Part shown: piece by piece, positions 24,407 to 32,413 of the stretch | Layout: the number at the start of each line of letters is the position of its first letter | How positions within the stretch are numbered: position 1 is the stretch's first letter | Assembly: GCA_036654095.1 (NCBI GenBank) | Contig: JAVVSR010000001.1 | Coordinates: forward strand, 186,001 to 250,000 | Length of the DNA: 64,000 bases | Direction: 5' to 3' | Source of the DNA: JAVVSR01 sp036654095 | Lineage (GTDB): Bacteria; Bacillota; Clostridia; Christensenellales; CAG-917 | Notes under the pieces: model-generated | Databases searched by the model: none | What the model was told of the DNA's origin: nothing | What the model saw: the letters and a program-made list of their open reading frames with translations, nothing else | Translations under genes and position numbers: made by a program

Positions 24407-24445
24407 GAGGTACGATGATATTAGCGCTAAATAGAGGATGAATAA

Positions 24446-24754
24446 ATGGAAATTAAACATAAATTAAATAATTTAACTTTACAAATTACAATGGTTGGCG
24501 AACTTGATGAAGCTAGCGCAACAAAGGCGCGCTTTGATATTGATTCGCTTATTGAGAACAATCGAATTGCTGAAGTAATTTTTGATTTTTCAGAAGTTGA
24601 GTTTATGGACAGTACTGGCATTGGCATATTGCTTGGACGATACAAAAAACTTTTACGAAAAAATGTTGAGATGTTTATTGTAAATACGCGGCCTCAAGTT
24701 GATAAAGTTTTCAAAATGAGTGGTATTTACGAAATTATAAAAAAACTTGCGTGA
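24446..24754 (+). CDS. spoIIAA: Anti-sigma F factor antagonist SpoIIAA
   Basis: A 102-residue STAS-domain protein. When unphosphorylated it frees SigF from SpoIIAB in the forespore. The conserved phosphorylation site is visible as FMDSTGIGIL, with the serine near residue 57. The length fits. AGAGGATG precedes the start. It is followed by spoIIAB and sigF, the standard operon, so orthology is secure. Confidence 0.97.
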   Translation: MEIKHKLNNLTLQITMVGELDEASATKARFDIDSLIENNRIAEVIFDFSEVEFMDSTGIGILLGRYKKLLRKNVEMFIVNTRPQVDKVFKMSGIYEIIKKLA

Positions 24755-24761
24755 GGTATTT

Positions 24762-25190
24762 ATGAATAATTATATGGAGTTAAAAGTTTTAGCAAAATCG
24801 GAAAATGAATCATTTGCGCGCAGTACTGTTGGCGCATTTTGTGTTTCATTGTCGCCGAGTATTGAGGAACTTAATGATATCAAAACGGCTGTATCGGAAG
24901 CCGTTACAAACAGTATTGTACACGGATATCAAAGTAAAGGCGAGGGCATAATCAAGCTGACTGCCGAAACAAATGAACACGAATTAATAATTGTAGTTAG
25001 CGATAATGGCGTAGGTATTAAAAATATTAATGAAGCTATACAGCCGTTTTTCACTTCTCGACCCGAACAAGAACGCAGCGGAATGGGCTTTACAATTATG
25101 CAAACATTTATGGATGCATTGGAAGTTATTTCCGATAACGGTACGACCGTAATAATGAAAAAATTGATTAAAGGTGGTAAGGATGCTTGA
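24762..25190 (+). CDS. spoIIAB: Anti-sigma F factor and serine kinase SpoIIAB
   Basis: A 142-residue GHKL-fold kinase that holds SigF inactive and phosphorylates SpoIIAA. The N box reads AVSEAVTNSIVHGY near residue 50, the G1 box SDNGVGIKN near 84, and the G2 box RSGMGFTIMQ near 107. The start is ATG 24762 with TGAGGT upstream, rather than the GTG at 24747 inside the spoIIAA end. Its stop overlaps the sigF start. Confidence 0.96.
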   Translation: MNNYMELKVLAKSENESFARSTVGAFCVSLSPSIEELNDIKTAVSEAVTNSIVHGYQSKGEGIIKLTAETNEHELIIVVSDNGVGIKNINEAIQPFFTSRPEQERSGMGFTIMQTFMDALEVISDNGTTVIMKKLIKGGKDA

Positions 25191-25899
25191 GCCAGAACTA
25201 ACAAAAGAATTAATTTTAAAAGCTCAAGACGGCGATGAAAGCGCAAAAGCGACAATCATTTTGGAAAACATGCCACTCATTAAATCAATAGTTAAGCGTT
25301 ATCGCGGTAAAACTGTTGAATATGACGATTTAATTCAGCTTGGTTCAATGGGGCTTTTAAAGGCAATGCTTAACTTTGATATGTCTTTTGGTGTAAGATT
25401 TTCAACATATGCAGTTCCGATGATTGCGGGCGAAATTAAGCGATATATTCGCGACGACGGCGCAATTAAAGTTTCGCGCGCAATAAAAGTTATGTCATAT
25501 AATATTATTCGTTTTATTGAAACTTTTCGACAGGAGTTTAATAGAGAACCAAACATTGATGAAATCGCAGAAAAACTTAATATTGAAAAAGAAGAAGTTG
25601 TTTTTGCTATGGATAGCACTCGCTTTCCACTTTCGCTGTATGAAAAATCTGACGACGATAGCAATATTAATTTATTAGACAAAATTGTAGTAGAAAATAA
25701 GGATGAGGAAAATATTGATAAAATTTTACTAGTTGACGCTCTTAAAGAACTTTCTGACCGCGATAAAAAAATCGTTCTGCTTAGATACTTTCGCGACAAA
25801 ACTCAAAGTGAAGTTGCAAAAGAAATGGGAGTGTCACAAGTTCAAATTTCAAGACTCGAAAGTAAAATTCTAGAAAAACTCAAAGACAATCTTAAATAG
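25183..25899 (+). CDS. sigF: RNA polymerase sporulation sigma factor SigF
   Basis: The first forespore-specific sigma factor. The 238 residues hold region 2 with EYDDLIQLGSMGLLKA, followed by the core-binding and -10 recognition helices around FGVRFSTYAVPMIAGEIKRY. Region 3 comes next, and region 4 carries the helix-turn-helix TQSEVAKEMGVSQVQISRLE. The IRDDG sequence after region 2 is typical of SigF/SigG. The start ATG 25183 has AAGGTGG upstream and overlaps the end of spoIIAB. Position and neighbours favour SigF over SigG. Confidence 0.96.
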   Translation: MLEPELTKELILKAQDGDESAKATIILENMPLIKSIVKRYRGKTVEYDDLIQLGSMGLLKAMLNFDMSFGVRFSTYAVPMIAGEIKRYIRDDGAIKVSRAIKVMSYNIIRFIETFRQEFNREPNIDEIAEKLNIEKEEVVFAMDSTRFPLSLYEKSDDDSNINLLDKIVVENKDEENIDKILLVDALKELSDRDKKIVLLRYFRDKTQSEVAKEMGVSQVQISRLESKILEKLKDNLK

Positions 25900-25929
25900 G
25901 TATATTTATCTAATTTTTGGAAAAAAATT
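25900..25929 (+). promoter_or_regulatory. Possible SigF/SigG-type promoter for the spoVA operon
   Basis: GTATA is followed 14 bases later by GGAAAAAAATT, close to the forespore pattern GGnnAnAnTnT (one mismatch, spacing one short). In Bacillus spoVA is a SigG target. The predicted start falls around 25937. Confidence 0.4.
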
Positions 25930-25934
25930 ATACT

Positions 25935-26033
25935 ATGGATAAAACTTATAGCAATAACCGCGAGGATAATGAAATCCGCGTGGATTTAAATGCGGTCAAT
26001 GAGGAAAAAAATGAAAATACAAAACGAAAATGA
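25935..26033 (+). CDS. Small open reading frame overlapping the start of spoVAC, doubtful
   Basis: A 32-codon frame from ATG 25935 encodes a very polar peptide beginning MDKTYSNNREDNEIRV. There is no clear ribosome binding site. The frame overlaps the first 23 bases of spoVAC in another phase. If the forespore promoter is real, its transcript would start at about this ATG, making the frame leaderless or untranslated. No relative was recognised. Confidence 0.2.
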   Translation: MDKTYSNNREDNEIRVDLNAVNEEKNENTKRK

Positions 26034-26460
26034 AAACTTTGCTTATTTAGATTATGTTGCCGAACACGCTCCAAAAACAAATATGATAAAAACTCTTATT
26101 CCCGCTTTTATCGTTGGAGGGATAATTTGTATGATAGGTCAATTAATATTTGACCTTTTACACCTGTGGACAAGTTTAGATAAAGAAGGTTTAAGCTCAG
26201 CAACTTCTATTATAATGATTTTTTTAGGCTCATTTTTTACGGGGATTGGAGTATACGACAGAATAGGTCATTATGCTGGTGGCGGTTCAATTATTCCAAT
26301 TACAGGATTTGCCAATTCGGTAGCCTCGCCCGCTATGGAGTTTAATCGCGAAGGCTTAATTTTTGGAGTTTGTTGTAAAATGTTTGTAATATCAGGCCCA
26401 ATAATTGTTTTAGGTATTGTAGCGTCGGTATTTGTTGGAATTGTGGGGATGTTTTTATGA
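26011..26460 (+). CDS. spoVAC: Stage V sporulation protein AC
   Basis: A 149-residue membrane protein of the SpoVA channel, which moves dipicolinic acid into the forming spore and out at germination. Hydrophobic segments lie around residues 28-50, 62-80 and 113-148. The conserved GGGSIIPITGFANSVASPA sequence is present near residue 90. The start ATG 26011 has GAGGAA upstream; the earlier in-frame ATGs at 25990 and 25999 lack a site. It overlaps spoVAD by 4 bases. Confidence 0.95.
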   Translation: MKIQNENENFAYLDYVAEHAPKTNMIKTLIPAFIVGGIICMIGQLIFDLLHLWTSLDKEGLSSATSIIMIFLGSFFTGIGVYDRIGHYAGGGSIIPITGFANSVASPAMEFNREGLIFGVCCKMFVISGPIIVLGIVASVFVGIVGMFL

Positions 26461-27461
26461 GAAAGGGCAAACAGACTTTTATTTTTGACAATCCACCTTC
26501 AATAATTTCCACTGGTACGATTGTTGGCAATCGCGAAAGCGAAGGTCCGCTTGGCGAATACTTTGACGAGGCTTTAGAAGATGATATTTATGGCGAAAAA
26601 TCCTTTGAATTAGCTGAATGTAAAATGCAAAAACAAGCAATACAAATTGCTTTAAAGAAAGCCGATTTGACTTTTGACCATATCGACGCGATTGTAAGCG
26701 GAGATTTGTTAAATCAAATATTTGCGTCGAGTTTTTCAGCGCGAGATTTTGATGCCGCTTTTTTTGGATTATATGGCGCGTGTTCCACATATGGCGAAGG
26801 GCTAATAATCGCATCAATGCTATTAAATACTGGAATGTTTGAACATATTTTAGTTTCATCAAGCAGTCACTTCTCAAGCGCAGAAAGACAATATCGTTTT
26901 CCGCTTGAACTTGGAAACCAACGCGTGCCAACTTCACAATGGACGGTGACAGGCGCGGGTTCAACAATACTATCTAATGAAAGTATTGATGGATTTCCAA
27001 AAATAACTGCCGTAACGGCGGGTAAAGTAATTGATTATGGAATTACTGACGTAAATAATATGGGCGCAGCTATGGCGCCTGCCGCTTATGATACAATAAC
27101 TAAACATTTTTCTGAAACCGAACGCAATCCAAATTATTATGACCTAATTGCAACTGGCGACCTTGGACGTTTTGGCTCGGAACTTTTAATTCATCTTTGT
27201 CAAGAAGATGGCTGTACTTTGCCGAAATCATATACCGATTGCGGTAAAATGATTTTTTCGCCCGAACAAAAAACTTTTCAAGGTGGAAGTGGAGCAGGTT
27301 GCAGTAACGTTGTATTCAATGGATTTATTTATAAACAAATGATGCAAAATAAGTTTAAAAAAGTGCTTTTAGTACCAACTGGCGCGCTTTTAAGTAAAGA
27401 TAGCCCTTTACAAAAGCAAAGTATACCATCAATAGCGCACGCCATTGCGATTGAAATGTGA
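26457..27461 (+). CDS. spoVAD: Stage V sporulation protein AD
   Basis: SpoVAD has a thiolase-like fold and binds dipicolinic acid for the SpoVA channel. The 334 residues match the family. The diagnostic segments are FDAAFFGLYGACSTYGEGL near residue 100, SSSHFSSAERQYRFPLE near 138 and LIATGDLGRFG near 223. It has no membrane helix, as expected for a peripheral partner. The start overlaps the spoVAC stop (ATGA). Confidence 0.96.
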   Translation: MRKGKQTFIFDNPPSIISTGTIVGNRESEGPLGEYFDEALEDDIYGEKSFELAECKMQKQAIQIALKKADLTFDHIDAIVSGDLLNQIFASSFSARDFDAAFFGLYGACSTYGEGLIIASMLLNTGMFEHILVSSSSHFSSAERQYRFPLELGNQRVPTSQWTVTGAGSTILSNESIDGFPKITAVTAGKVIDYGITDVNNMGAAMAPAAYDTITKHFSETERNPNYYDLIATGDLGRFGSELLIHLCQEDGCTLPKSYTDCGKMIFSPEQKTFQGGSGAGCSNVVFNGFIYKQMMQNKFKKVLLVPTGALLSKDSPLQKQSIPSIAHAIAIEM

Positions 27462-27468
27462 GGAAATT

Positions 27469-27840
27469 ATGGAAATATTTTTAACATATTTAAAAGTTTT
27501 TGTAACAGGCGGTACAATTTGTTTATTAGGCCAACTTTTAATAAATAAAACCAATATGACAAGCGCGCGTATACTTGTTACTTTTTTACTGTTAGGTGTA
27601 GTTCTTGAAGTTTTTGGACTTTTTAAATATCTTGAAGAATTTGGCAAAGCAGGCGCGACAGTTCCTATTATGGGTTTTGGCAGTTCGCTAGCAAAGGGCG
27701 CGTTTAAAGGTGTTGCCGAAAAAGGTATTTTGGGCGCAATTAGCGGAGGAATGTCAGCTGTTTCGGGCGGATTGTCTGCTGCAATATTTTTTGGTTTCAT
27801 ATTTGCAGTGATATTTAAGTCAAAAACAAAGAAAAACTAA
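27469..27840 (+). CDS. spoVAE: Stage V sporulation protein AE (SpoVAEb)
   Basis: A 123-residue membrane partner of SpoVAC in the dipicolinate channel. It repeats SpoVAC-like features, including VTGGTICLLGQLL near residue 12 and a GATVPIMGFGSSLAKGAFKG stretch near 60, with a hydrophobic C-terminus and a basic tail. The start ATG 27469 has TGAGGAA upstream; the in-frame TTG at 27445 lies inside spoVAD. Together the three genes form the minimal spoVAC-AD-AE set found in Clostridia. Confidence 0.95.
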   Translation: MEIFLTYLKVFVTGGTICLLGQLLINKTNMTSARILVTFLLLGVVLEVFGLFKYLEEFGKAGATVPIMGFGSSLAKGAFKGVAEKGILGAISGGMSAVSGGLSAAIFFGFIFAVIFKSKTKKN

Positions 27841-27911
27841 CAAATTTGATAATATTTTTTAGCATTTTGATAATTTGTCAATAGTTGTCGATTTTTTGAA
27901 TAATATAGTGT

Positions 27912-28577
27912 GTGGCGCAACTATCAAAAAAAAATAAAAGATTTGTCAAATTGACTGCATATTTAATTATTGGTGTTCTTATCACCATTATTACTTCGCG
28001 CTATTTTAGGGGCAATATGGTCCCCGTTGTTTTGGATACTTGCGAAGCGCAAGTCCACGCGCTAGGAATAAACGCGATAAATAACGCGGCTAGTATTATA
28101 ATTACCGAGGACTTAACATATGATGAATTATTTGAAATTCAAAAAAACAACAACGGCGACGTTGTTTTAATTCAGGCGCGTTCACCTAAGATTAATAGAA
28201 TTGCTCGCGAATTAGCTAGGCTTACTCAACTAAACCTTGAAAGTATTGACGACGAAATGGTTTCGATAGCCATTGGTACGTTTTCGGGAGTTACGCTTTT
28301 AATTGGTATTGGGCCTATGATAAACATTACTATTGAGCCTATTGGCGTTGCGAATTGTGACTTTGTTTCGGAATTTATAACCGCGGGGATAAATCAAACA
28401 ATACATAAAATTTATATTGATATTATTGTCGATATCGAGGTTGCGTTACCGCTTGACGACCTATCAATTAGCGTTAAATCCGAAATACTCATTTGCGAAA
28501 ATTTAATTGTAGGTAAAGTTCCGGATACCTACTTAAATATAGGAAAAACCATTGAAGGTCTTAATCTCGTTCCGTAA
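27912..28577 (+). CDS. yunB: Sporulation protein YunB
   Basis: A 221-residue protein with one N-terminal membrane helix (about 13-30) followed by an extracytoplasmic region. The conserved pieces are AINNAASIIIT, LIQARSPKINRIARELA and a C-terminal part predicted to be strand-rich. YunB is a sporulation protein of unclear mechanism. The only workable start is GTG 27912: an in-frame TAG lies at 27906, and later starts would cut the membrane helix. There is no ribosome binding site, and a TAATAT lies right before it, which may make the transcript leaderless. Confidence 0.88.
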   Translation: MAQLSKKNKRFVKLTAYLIIGVLITIITSRYFRGNMVPVVLDTCEAQVHALGINAINNAASIIITEDLTYDELFEIQKNNNGDVVLIQARSPKINRIARELARLTQLNLESIDDEMVSIAIGTFSGVTLLIGIGPMINITIEPIGVANCDFVSEFITAGINQTIHKIYIDIIVDIEVALPLDDLSISVKSEILICENLIVGKVPDTYLNIGKTIEGLNLVP

Positions 28578-28680
28578 CAGTTTTATATTAAAATATTACA
28601 TAATTTTATAAAAAAACTAATATTTGTTTTTAAAACATAAATATATTTGTTATTTATTTCTAATAATCGTTTCAAATTTG

Positions 28681-28709
28681 TTTACATTTTTTAAGTCATA
28701 TGTTAAAAT
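28681..28709 (+). promoter_or_regulatory. Promoter of the pheST operon
   Basis: TTTACA, a 17-base spacer and TAAAAT, with an extended TGT just before the -10. It lies a few bases before the T-box. Confidence 0.8.
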
Positions 28710-28716
28710 AAAATCG

Positions 28717-28950
28717 TATTAAAAGCAATGAAAAAGAGAGTAGCTTGTTTTCTTAATTACAGAAAGTCGTTTCTTGGCTGTGAAAACGATATTAAGTTTC
28801 TTGTGAAGTTCACTTTTGAGCTGTTCCATTGAACGGAGTAGGTGGAATCGGGTTTGCCCGTTATAGCATTTTGAGTGGCAAGTTTTTTACTTGCAAAATA
28901 GGTGGTACCGCGTTTTTATTCGCCCTATTGTTTTCAATAGGGCTTTTTTT
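28717..28950 (+). promoter_or_regulatory. T-box leader controlling pheST
   Basis: T-box RNAs sense uncharged tRNA and decide between termination and read-through. Visible parts are AGAGAGTAG at the base of stem I, a stem III hairpin (GCAAGT with ACTTGC, 28878-28893), and the T-box sequence GGTGGTACCGCG at 28901-28912. The terminator is GCCCTATTG with CAATAGGGC plus seven T, at 28922-28950. A TTC at 28809-28811 near the 3' side of stem I is a plausible phenylalanine specifier codon, which fits the downstream genes. Confidence 0.93.
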
Positions 28951-28981
28951 ATAAAGAAAAATATTCAAGGAGTTATTTATA

Positions 28982-30001
28982 ATGATTGAAACTATTTATA
29001 AACTAAAATCTGATTGCTTGCAACAAATTGAACGTCAAAAAACAAGCGCAGGTTTAAATGATGTTAGAGTTAAGTTCTTTGGTAAAAACGGTGAATTTAC
29101 CAATGCTATGAAACTTTTAAAGGATGTTCCCAAGGACGAAAAACCTGCTATGGGCAAACTTTTAAATGACGCTCGCGTCGAAATGGAAACTTATTTGTCC
29201 AAACAAGAAAACTTGCTTAATGAGCGCGAAAAACTTGAACGTACTAAAAAGGAATACATTGATATTACTTTGCCCGGGAAAGCCCCTTCAATAGGCGCGC
29301 TACATCCGCTTACGCTTGTTAAAAATGAAATTTTGGATACATTTATTGGTTTAGGATTTGAAGTTAAGGAAGGTCCTGAAATTGAAAGTGATTATTTTAA
29401 CTTTCAACTTTTAAACATTCCCAAAGACCATCCCGCTCGCGATATGCAAGATACTTTTTATATTTCTGATAAATTTTTACTTCGTACTCACACTTCTCCA
29501 ATGCAGGCGAGGACTATGCTTGAAAGCAAACCTCCAATACGCATAGTTGTCCCCGGGAAGGTGTATCGCAGTGATGATGACGCTACTCACAGCCCAATGT
29601 TTCAGCAGGTTGAAGGATTGGTTGTCGATAGACATATTACCTTGTGCGACTTAAAAGGCGCGCTTGAGGCTTTTGCTCAAAGAATGTTTGATAAAAAAAC
29701 AAAAGTACGTTTTCGTCCTTCATATTTTCCATTTACCGAGCCTAGCGTGGAAGTTGACGTATCGTGTTCGATTTGTCACGGAAAAGGCTGTCGCATTTGC
29801 CACGGCACTGGTTGGATTGAAATTTTAGGCGCTGGTATTGTTAATCCTGCCGTTCTAGACGCTTGCGGTATCGACTCAAAAGAGTTTAGCGGTTTCGCAT
29901 TCGGTTTTGGAATTGAACGTATCGCTATGATAAAATATGGCATTCCTGATATGCGTTTCTTCTTTGAAAACGACATTCGCTTCATTCAGCAGTATAAGTA
30001 A
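28982..30001 (+). CDS. pheS: Phenylalanine-tRNA ligase alpha subunit
   Basis: The catalytic alpha subunit of the (alpha-beta)2 phenylalanyl-tRNA synthetase. The 339 residues contain an N-terminal coiled-coil tRNA-binding part and the class II motifs: motif 2 around GKVYRSDDDATHSPMFQQVE near residue 195, and motif 3 GFGIERIAM near 312. A CSICHGKGCRICHGTG cysteine-rich stretch in the middle is a variant of the small loop seen in other bacteria. CAAGGAG precedes the start. It is controlled by the T-box upstream and followed by pheT after 12 bases. Confidence 0.97.
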   Translation: MIETIYKLKSDCLQQIERQKTSAGLNDVRVKFFGKNGEFTNAMKLLKDVPKDEKPAMGKLLNDARVEMETYLSKQENLLNEREKLERTKKEYIDITLPGKAPSIGALHPLTLVKNEILDTFIGLGFEVKEGPEIESDYFNFQLLNIPKDHPARDMQDTFYISDKFLLRTHTSPMQARTMLESKPPIRIVVPGKVYRSDDDATHSPMFQQVEGLVVDRHITLCDLKGALEAFAQRMFDKKTKVRFRPSYFPFTEPSVEVDVSCSICHGKGCRICHGTGWIEILGAGIVNPAVLDACGIDSKEFSGFAFGFGIERIAMIKYGIPDMRFFFENDIRFIQQYK

Positions 30002-30013
30002 GGAGGACTTTTT

Positions 30014-32413
30014 ATGAAAACACCTATTAGTTGGTTAAAAGATTATGTTAAAATTGATATTTCACCCGAGGCTTTAGCCGATAAACTTGTATCAGCAGGC
30101 TTTGAGGTCGAGGAAATTATATATCAGGCTGACCAAATTAAAAATGTTGTCGCAGGGCGTATTATGCAAATCGAAAAACATCCCAATAGCGACCATTTAT
30201 TGACCTGTATGGTTAATATCAAAACGAGAACTTTGCAGATTGTTACTGGCGCAAATAACATTAAAGTTGGGGATATTGTTCCTGTCGCTATCGACGGCGC
30301 GCAACTTCCTAATGGCAAGCGCATTTACAACGGCGAACTTCGAGGAGTTAAATCGTTTGGTATGTTTTGCAGCGGAAGCGAACTTGCTTTAACTGAAGAC
30401 GACTACGAGGGCGCATCGGTTGATGGTATTTTAATTTTAAAACCAAATACTTCAGTTGGCGCAAATATAAACGATATCTTAGGCACTAACGATGTCATTT
30501 TAGATGTAGCGGTCACAGCTAATCGTCCCGATTGCAACAGCATTTTAGGTATCGCTAGAGAAATCGCGGCAGTTACCGATAAACCTTGCAAACAACCCGT
30601 TTCAAGCTATACCGCAACCCCCGAAAGGATTATGAATTTACTAGATGTCCACGTTGACGATACAGAGTTATGCCCAAGATACATCGCTAAAGCCGTAAAA
30701 AATATTAAAATTTGCAAATCACCTAAAATAGTTCGCGATAGATTAACATCTGTGGGCATTAAACCTATAAATAATATCGTCGATATTACAAATTACGTTC
30801 TTGTTGAAATTGGTCAACCTATGCACGCTTTCGATTATGAAAACATTCGCGGCGGTAAAATTATAGTTCGTCACGCAAAGCAAAATGAAAGCATTGTTAC
30901 GCTTAACGGCGCAGAAAATAAACTCGATACATCTATGCTTGTTATCGCTGACACTGAAAGACCGTTGGCGGTCGCTGGTGTTATGGGTGGGCTTGACAGC
31001 GGAATTAGTGATGCCACAAAAACAATTATTTTTGAATCGGCTAACTTTGCCCGCGACAGCATACGACATACCGCGCGAGCCTTGAATTTACATTCAGACA
31101 GTTCTGCGCGCTTTGAGAAGGGCATTGATTACCTTTCACAACAAGTTGCCATTGACCGAGCCTTGACCATTATTCAGGCAAATGGTTGGGGTACAATTAT
31201 TTCGGGTACTCTTGACACGAATTTCAACGCAATTAAACCTAAAAGTATTGTTGTTCCTTATAAAAAAATAAACGAAATTCTCGGTATTAAAGTTCCTGTT
31301 GAAAAAATGGTTGAACTTTTAAACAGCTTACAAATTAAAACTACTATTAAAAATAGAACTATTGAATGTAATATTCCGGCATTTCGTGACGATATTTCAA
31401 CCGCAAATGACCTAGCGGAGGAGATTATTAGGCTTTATGGCTACAATAAAATTAAGTCTACTATGTTTGCAGATGCAACTCAAACGCAGGGTGGACGCGA
31501 ACCTAACCGCATTAAAACCGATAATTTTAAAACTTTATTGGCTTCGCTTGGTGGCAATGAAATTGTGACATATAGCTTTATTTCGCCCAAAACCTTTGAT
31601 AATCTTGCTTTGGCGCAAAATGATAGTTTACGCAATGCAATTAAAGTTTTAAATCCTCTTGGTGAAGATTTAAGCGTTATGCGCACAACTCTTGTAGGCA
31701 GTATGTTGCAAACTATTTCATCTAATATTGCAAAAAATAATAAAAGTGGTATTCTTTTTGAAGTTGCAAAACGCTTTATTCCTAAATCACTTCCTCTAAA
31801 TGATTTTCCAACTGAAATTGAAACATTGTCTATTGGTATGTTTGGCGACGGAAAAGACTTTTATTCATTAAAGGGCTTAATCGAAAATTCATTTGAAACT
31901 TTTGGCATTGACACAGTAAAGTTTGAACGCGTTTGTTTAAAATATCTACACGAAGGTCGTTCGGCTAATATAATTGTCGACAACGAGGTTGTTGGTTATT
32001 TAGGCGAGGTATATTCCGATGTCGCCGATAATTTTAACATTGACGGACGCGTATATGTTGCTGAAATTAATTTGGATTTACTTTATAAAAATGCCATATT
32101 ATTCCGTCAATATAAAGCAATTCCTAAATATCCTGCAATTTCGCGTGACCTTGCGCTAATTGTTAAAGATGGCATTTCCGCCGATATGGTAATTGCCGTT
32201 ATTAAAAAAGTCACTGACCGCAGTATTCTTGAAAACGTGCAAGTGTTTGACGTTTATCGTGGCGCAGGCGTTCCAAGGGGCAACAGTAGCATTGCCTTAA
32301 CGCTTACATTTAGAGCGGTTGACCGTACATTAAAAGAAGATGAAGTAAATGCTGAAATTGAACACGCGCTCCGTTCGCTTAACCGCAAACATCGCGTAAA
32401 GTTGCGTAAATAA
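30014..32413 (+). CDS. pheT: Phenylalanine-tRNA ligase beta subunit
   Basis: The beta subunit, 799 residues, supplies tRNA binding and editing. The N-terminal EMAP/OB-like tRNA-binding domain is seen at about 40-150 (HPNSDHLLTCMVN). The B3/B4 editing core, the B5 domain and the catalytic-like region with RTTLVGSMLQTI follow. The C-terminal anticodon-binding domain carries YPAISRDLALIV and ends with LRSLNRKHRVKLR. The start has AAGGAGGA upstream. The stop codon overlaps the next start by one base (TAATG). Confidence 0.97.
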   Translation: MKTPISWLKDYVKIDISPEALADKLVSAGFEVEEIIYQADQIKNVVAGRIMQIEKHPNSDHLLTCMVNIKTRTLQIVTGANNIKVGDIVPVAIDGAQLPNGKRIYNGELRGVKSFGMFCSGSELALTEDDYEGASVDGILILKPNTSVGANINDILGTNDVILDVAVTANRPDCNSILGIAREIAAVTDKPCKQPVSSYTATPERIMNLLDVHVDDTELCPRYIAKAVKNIKICKSPKIVRDRLTSVGIKPINNIVDITNYVLVEIGQPMHAFDYENIRGGKIIVRHAKQNESIVTLNGAENKLDTSMLVIADTERPLAVAGVMGGLDSGISDATKTIIFESANFARDSIRHTARALNLHSDSSARFEKGIDYLSQQVAIDRALTIIQANGWGTIISGTLDTNFNAIKPKSIVVPYKKINEILGIKVPVEKMVELLNSLQIKTTIKNRTIECNIPAFRDDISTANDLAEEIIRLYGYNKIKSTMFADATQTQGGREPNRIKTDNFKTLLASLGGNEIVTYSFISPKTFDNLALAQNDSLRNAIKVLNPLGEDLSVMRTTLVGSMLQTISSNIAKNNKSGILFEVAKRFIPKSLPLNDFPTEIETLSIGMFGDGKDFYSLKGLIENSFETFGIDTVKFERVCLKYLHEGRSANIIVDNEVVGYLGEVYSDVADNFNIDGRVYVAEINLDLLYKNAILFRQYKAIPKYPAISRDLALIVKDGISADMVIAVIKKVTDRSILENVQVFDVYRGAGVPRGNSSIALTLTFRAVDRTLKEDEVNAEIEHALRSLNRKHRVKLRK

